7,128 nucleotides of DNA, taken from assembly GCA_020056155.1 (NCBI GenBank), contig JAGVII010000637.1, positions 1-7,128 of the forward strand, in the 5' to 3' direction. Below, piece by piece: positions 6,330 to 7,128 of this stretch (the first letter of the stretch is position 1; the number at the start of each line of letters is the position of its first letter). The notes under the pieces are model-generated. The model had not been told where the DNA came from, searched no databases, and saw nothing but the letters and a program-made list of their open reading frames with translations. The DNA comes from Afipia sp. Lineage in GTDB: Bacteria; Pseudomonadota; Alphaproteobacteria; Rhizobiales; Xanthobacteraceae. Both the position numbers and the translations under genes were made by a program.

Positions 6330-6633
6330 TTGGCCAATTTCGGTTCGAATGTGCAAGAAGTCGGAATTTCCAGGCGTAGAGAAAGAAACGACATGCAGGA
6401 AACGGCGGAATTGTCAGACGACAAATAGCCGCGACCGAAGGGCCTCACCATCGCAACTATATGGGCCGGGCCGAGATGACGCAGCTCGCTATGGGCTCCG
6501 CACGAAGGAACGCTTACGTTCGCTCGAGTTCGACGATCCCTCCTTCAACGCTCCGATCTGCGCGAATCTGATCGAGGAGGCAGGTGGAGAGGGACTATCC
6601 GTCGTGCGTAGCGGCAGAAAGACCCGCCGGAGA
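6330..6633 (+). pseudogene. Decayed DUF736 gene, split over three reading frames
   Basis: Three parts of a DUF736 protein are visible in order but in different frames. The first begins at a TTG at 6330 (LANFGSNVQEVG, compare MANIGSFKKVGN). The middle is PHHRNYMGRAEM, from 6443. The end is SLEFDDPSFNAPICANLI (6520-6573), continuing to SGRKTRRR near 6633. The overall span fits the normal family length. GGAGAAG (6321-6327) ahead of the TTG matches the Shine-Dalgarno of the other DUF736 remnant, which suggests the original ATG became TTG. At least two frameshifts and one stop (TAG about 6426) make a functional product very unlikely. The 3' end overlaps the membrane-protein gene on the other strand. 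Confidence 0.75.
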
Positions 6634-7077
6634 TGCGCTTGGCACGACCCTGCCCGACTCCAATGGACGGGGCTCCGCAAGGACAGCCAACCGTGTCCAC
6701 GCCGTACCACCGATAAAGACCGCGCCGAGGCACGCGAAGACCTCACGCCATGCCAGCGAGGGCATCCCGAGTTGCGACATCGCGAAGACCACATGATAGC
6801 CAGCAATCGCGGCTGGGAAGGCGAAGGCGGCCGCTATGGCTGCACGCAAGATCGGAAACCGCGCGATCGCGAATGCGGTCTGTCCAATCGCGAGCGTCAC
6901 GCCGCCGGCGACAATGCCGACGAGCGGCGCACCGAGGATGCCGGCGCCGCTATGAAATGCCGCCACCCCGGCGCTGACGGCGACAAAAAACGGCAAAGCG
7001 TACACGGCCAGCGTCAAGATCAGCCAGCAGAACAAGCCGATGCCGACGGTGTTGAGGACAAGTCCAAGGGCGATCAT
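6595..7077 (-). CDS. Small multi-spanning membrane protein, function unknown
   Basis: A 160-aa very hydrophobic protein, probably in the inner membrane. Hydrophobic stretches lie at about residues 5-41 (long enough for one or two spans), 44-72, 77-101 and 112-132, so four or five transmembrane helices are likely. The last 28 residues are polar (EPRPLESGR onward) and probably outside the bilayer. There is no cleavable signal peptide and no catalytic motif that I recognise. The ATG at 7077 has GGAG at 7089-7086, 8 nt upstream. I recall similar uncharacterised proteins beside DUF736 genes in alphaproteobacterial mobile DNA, which fits the setting but says nothing about function. The 3' end converges on the DUF736 pseudogene and overlaps it by about 39 bp. 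Its frame is intact, unlike its neighbour. Confidence 0.7.
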   Translation of the reverse strand: MIALGLVLNTVGIGLFCWLILTLAVYALPFFVAVSAGVAAFHSGAGILGAPLVGIVAGGVTLAIGQTAFAIARFPILRAAIAAAFAFPAAIAGYHVVFAMSQLGMPSLAWREVFACLGAVFIGGTAWTRLAVLAEPRPLESGRVVPSASPAGLSAATHDG

Positions 7078-7128
7078 GGTGGTGGCTCCGTATGCAAAGG
7101 AGTAACGGTCGCGCCTTCCACCACCACC

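Noticed and set aside
6236..6451. 71-aa minus-strand frame between the two DUF736 remnants
   Set aside because: It runs antisense to the decayed DUF736 copy, whose family motifs explain this DNA better.
7078..7128. ggtggtgg / ccaccacc inverted repeat at the right edge
   Set aside because: Simple GGT/ACC repeats that include the spacer before the membrane-protein start. They are low complexity and probably chance.

Overview
The window is GC-rich accessory DNA. It most likely comes from an alphaproteobacterium (Rhizobiales or Sphingomonadales type), on a plasmid, ICE or genomic island. The inference rests on two remnants of DUF736 genes, a family I know mainly from alphaproteobacterial plasmids and integrative elements, on a conserved-looking small membrane protein beside them, and on several GC-rich stem-loops in the intergenic DNA. 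I could not confirm the host.

Positions 366-5661 (minus strand) form one tightly packed operon that makes up most of the window. Read in the direction of transcription it encodes three different tyrosine recombinases and a small DNA-binding/coiled-coil protein: TyrA (385 aa), TyrB (610 aa), TyrC (630 aa) and a 153-aa DUF6262/TnpC-like protein. Adjacent genes overlap by 14, 4 and 32 bp, which suggests translational coupling and fixed stoichiometry. The layout resembles the Tn554 transposition module (tnpA, tnpB, tnpC) with one extra large recombinase. TyrA and TyrC keep the full R-K-H-R-H-Y catalytic set. TyrB keeps the nucleophilic Tyr, the second Arg and the last His, but has Asn where the first Arg should be and Ala where the His of the HxxR box should be. 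TyrB and TyrC both end in Cys-rich tails that could bind zinc. No cargo gene lies inside the operon.

Positions 1-365 hold no gene I recognise: one GC hairpin repeat, a good ribosome-binding site with a short open stretch after it, and then non-coding DNA up to the DUF6262 stop. Positions 5728-5974 are non-coding and rich in hairpins. A DUF736 gene begins at 6043 (minus) but is cut after about 13 codons. A second, decayed DUF736 copy runs the other way (6330-6633, plus) with its parts in three frames. The last gene (6595-7077, minus) is a small multi-spanning membrane protein that converges on the pseudogene and overlaps its 3' end.

Interpretation: a Tn554-like four-gene recombinase module sits in a plasmid/ICE backbone region that has been rearranged repeatedly. 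The outer boundaries of the element cannot be fixed from this window alone. Its right end lies somewhere in 5662-6007 and its left end somewhere in 1-365.
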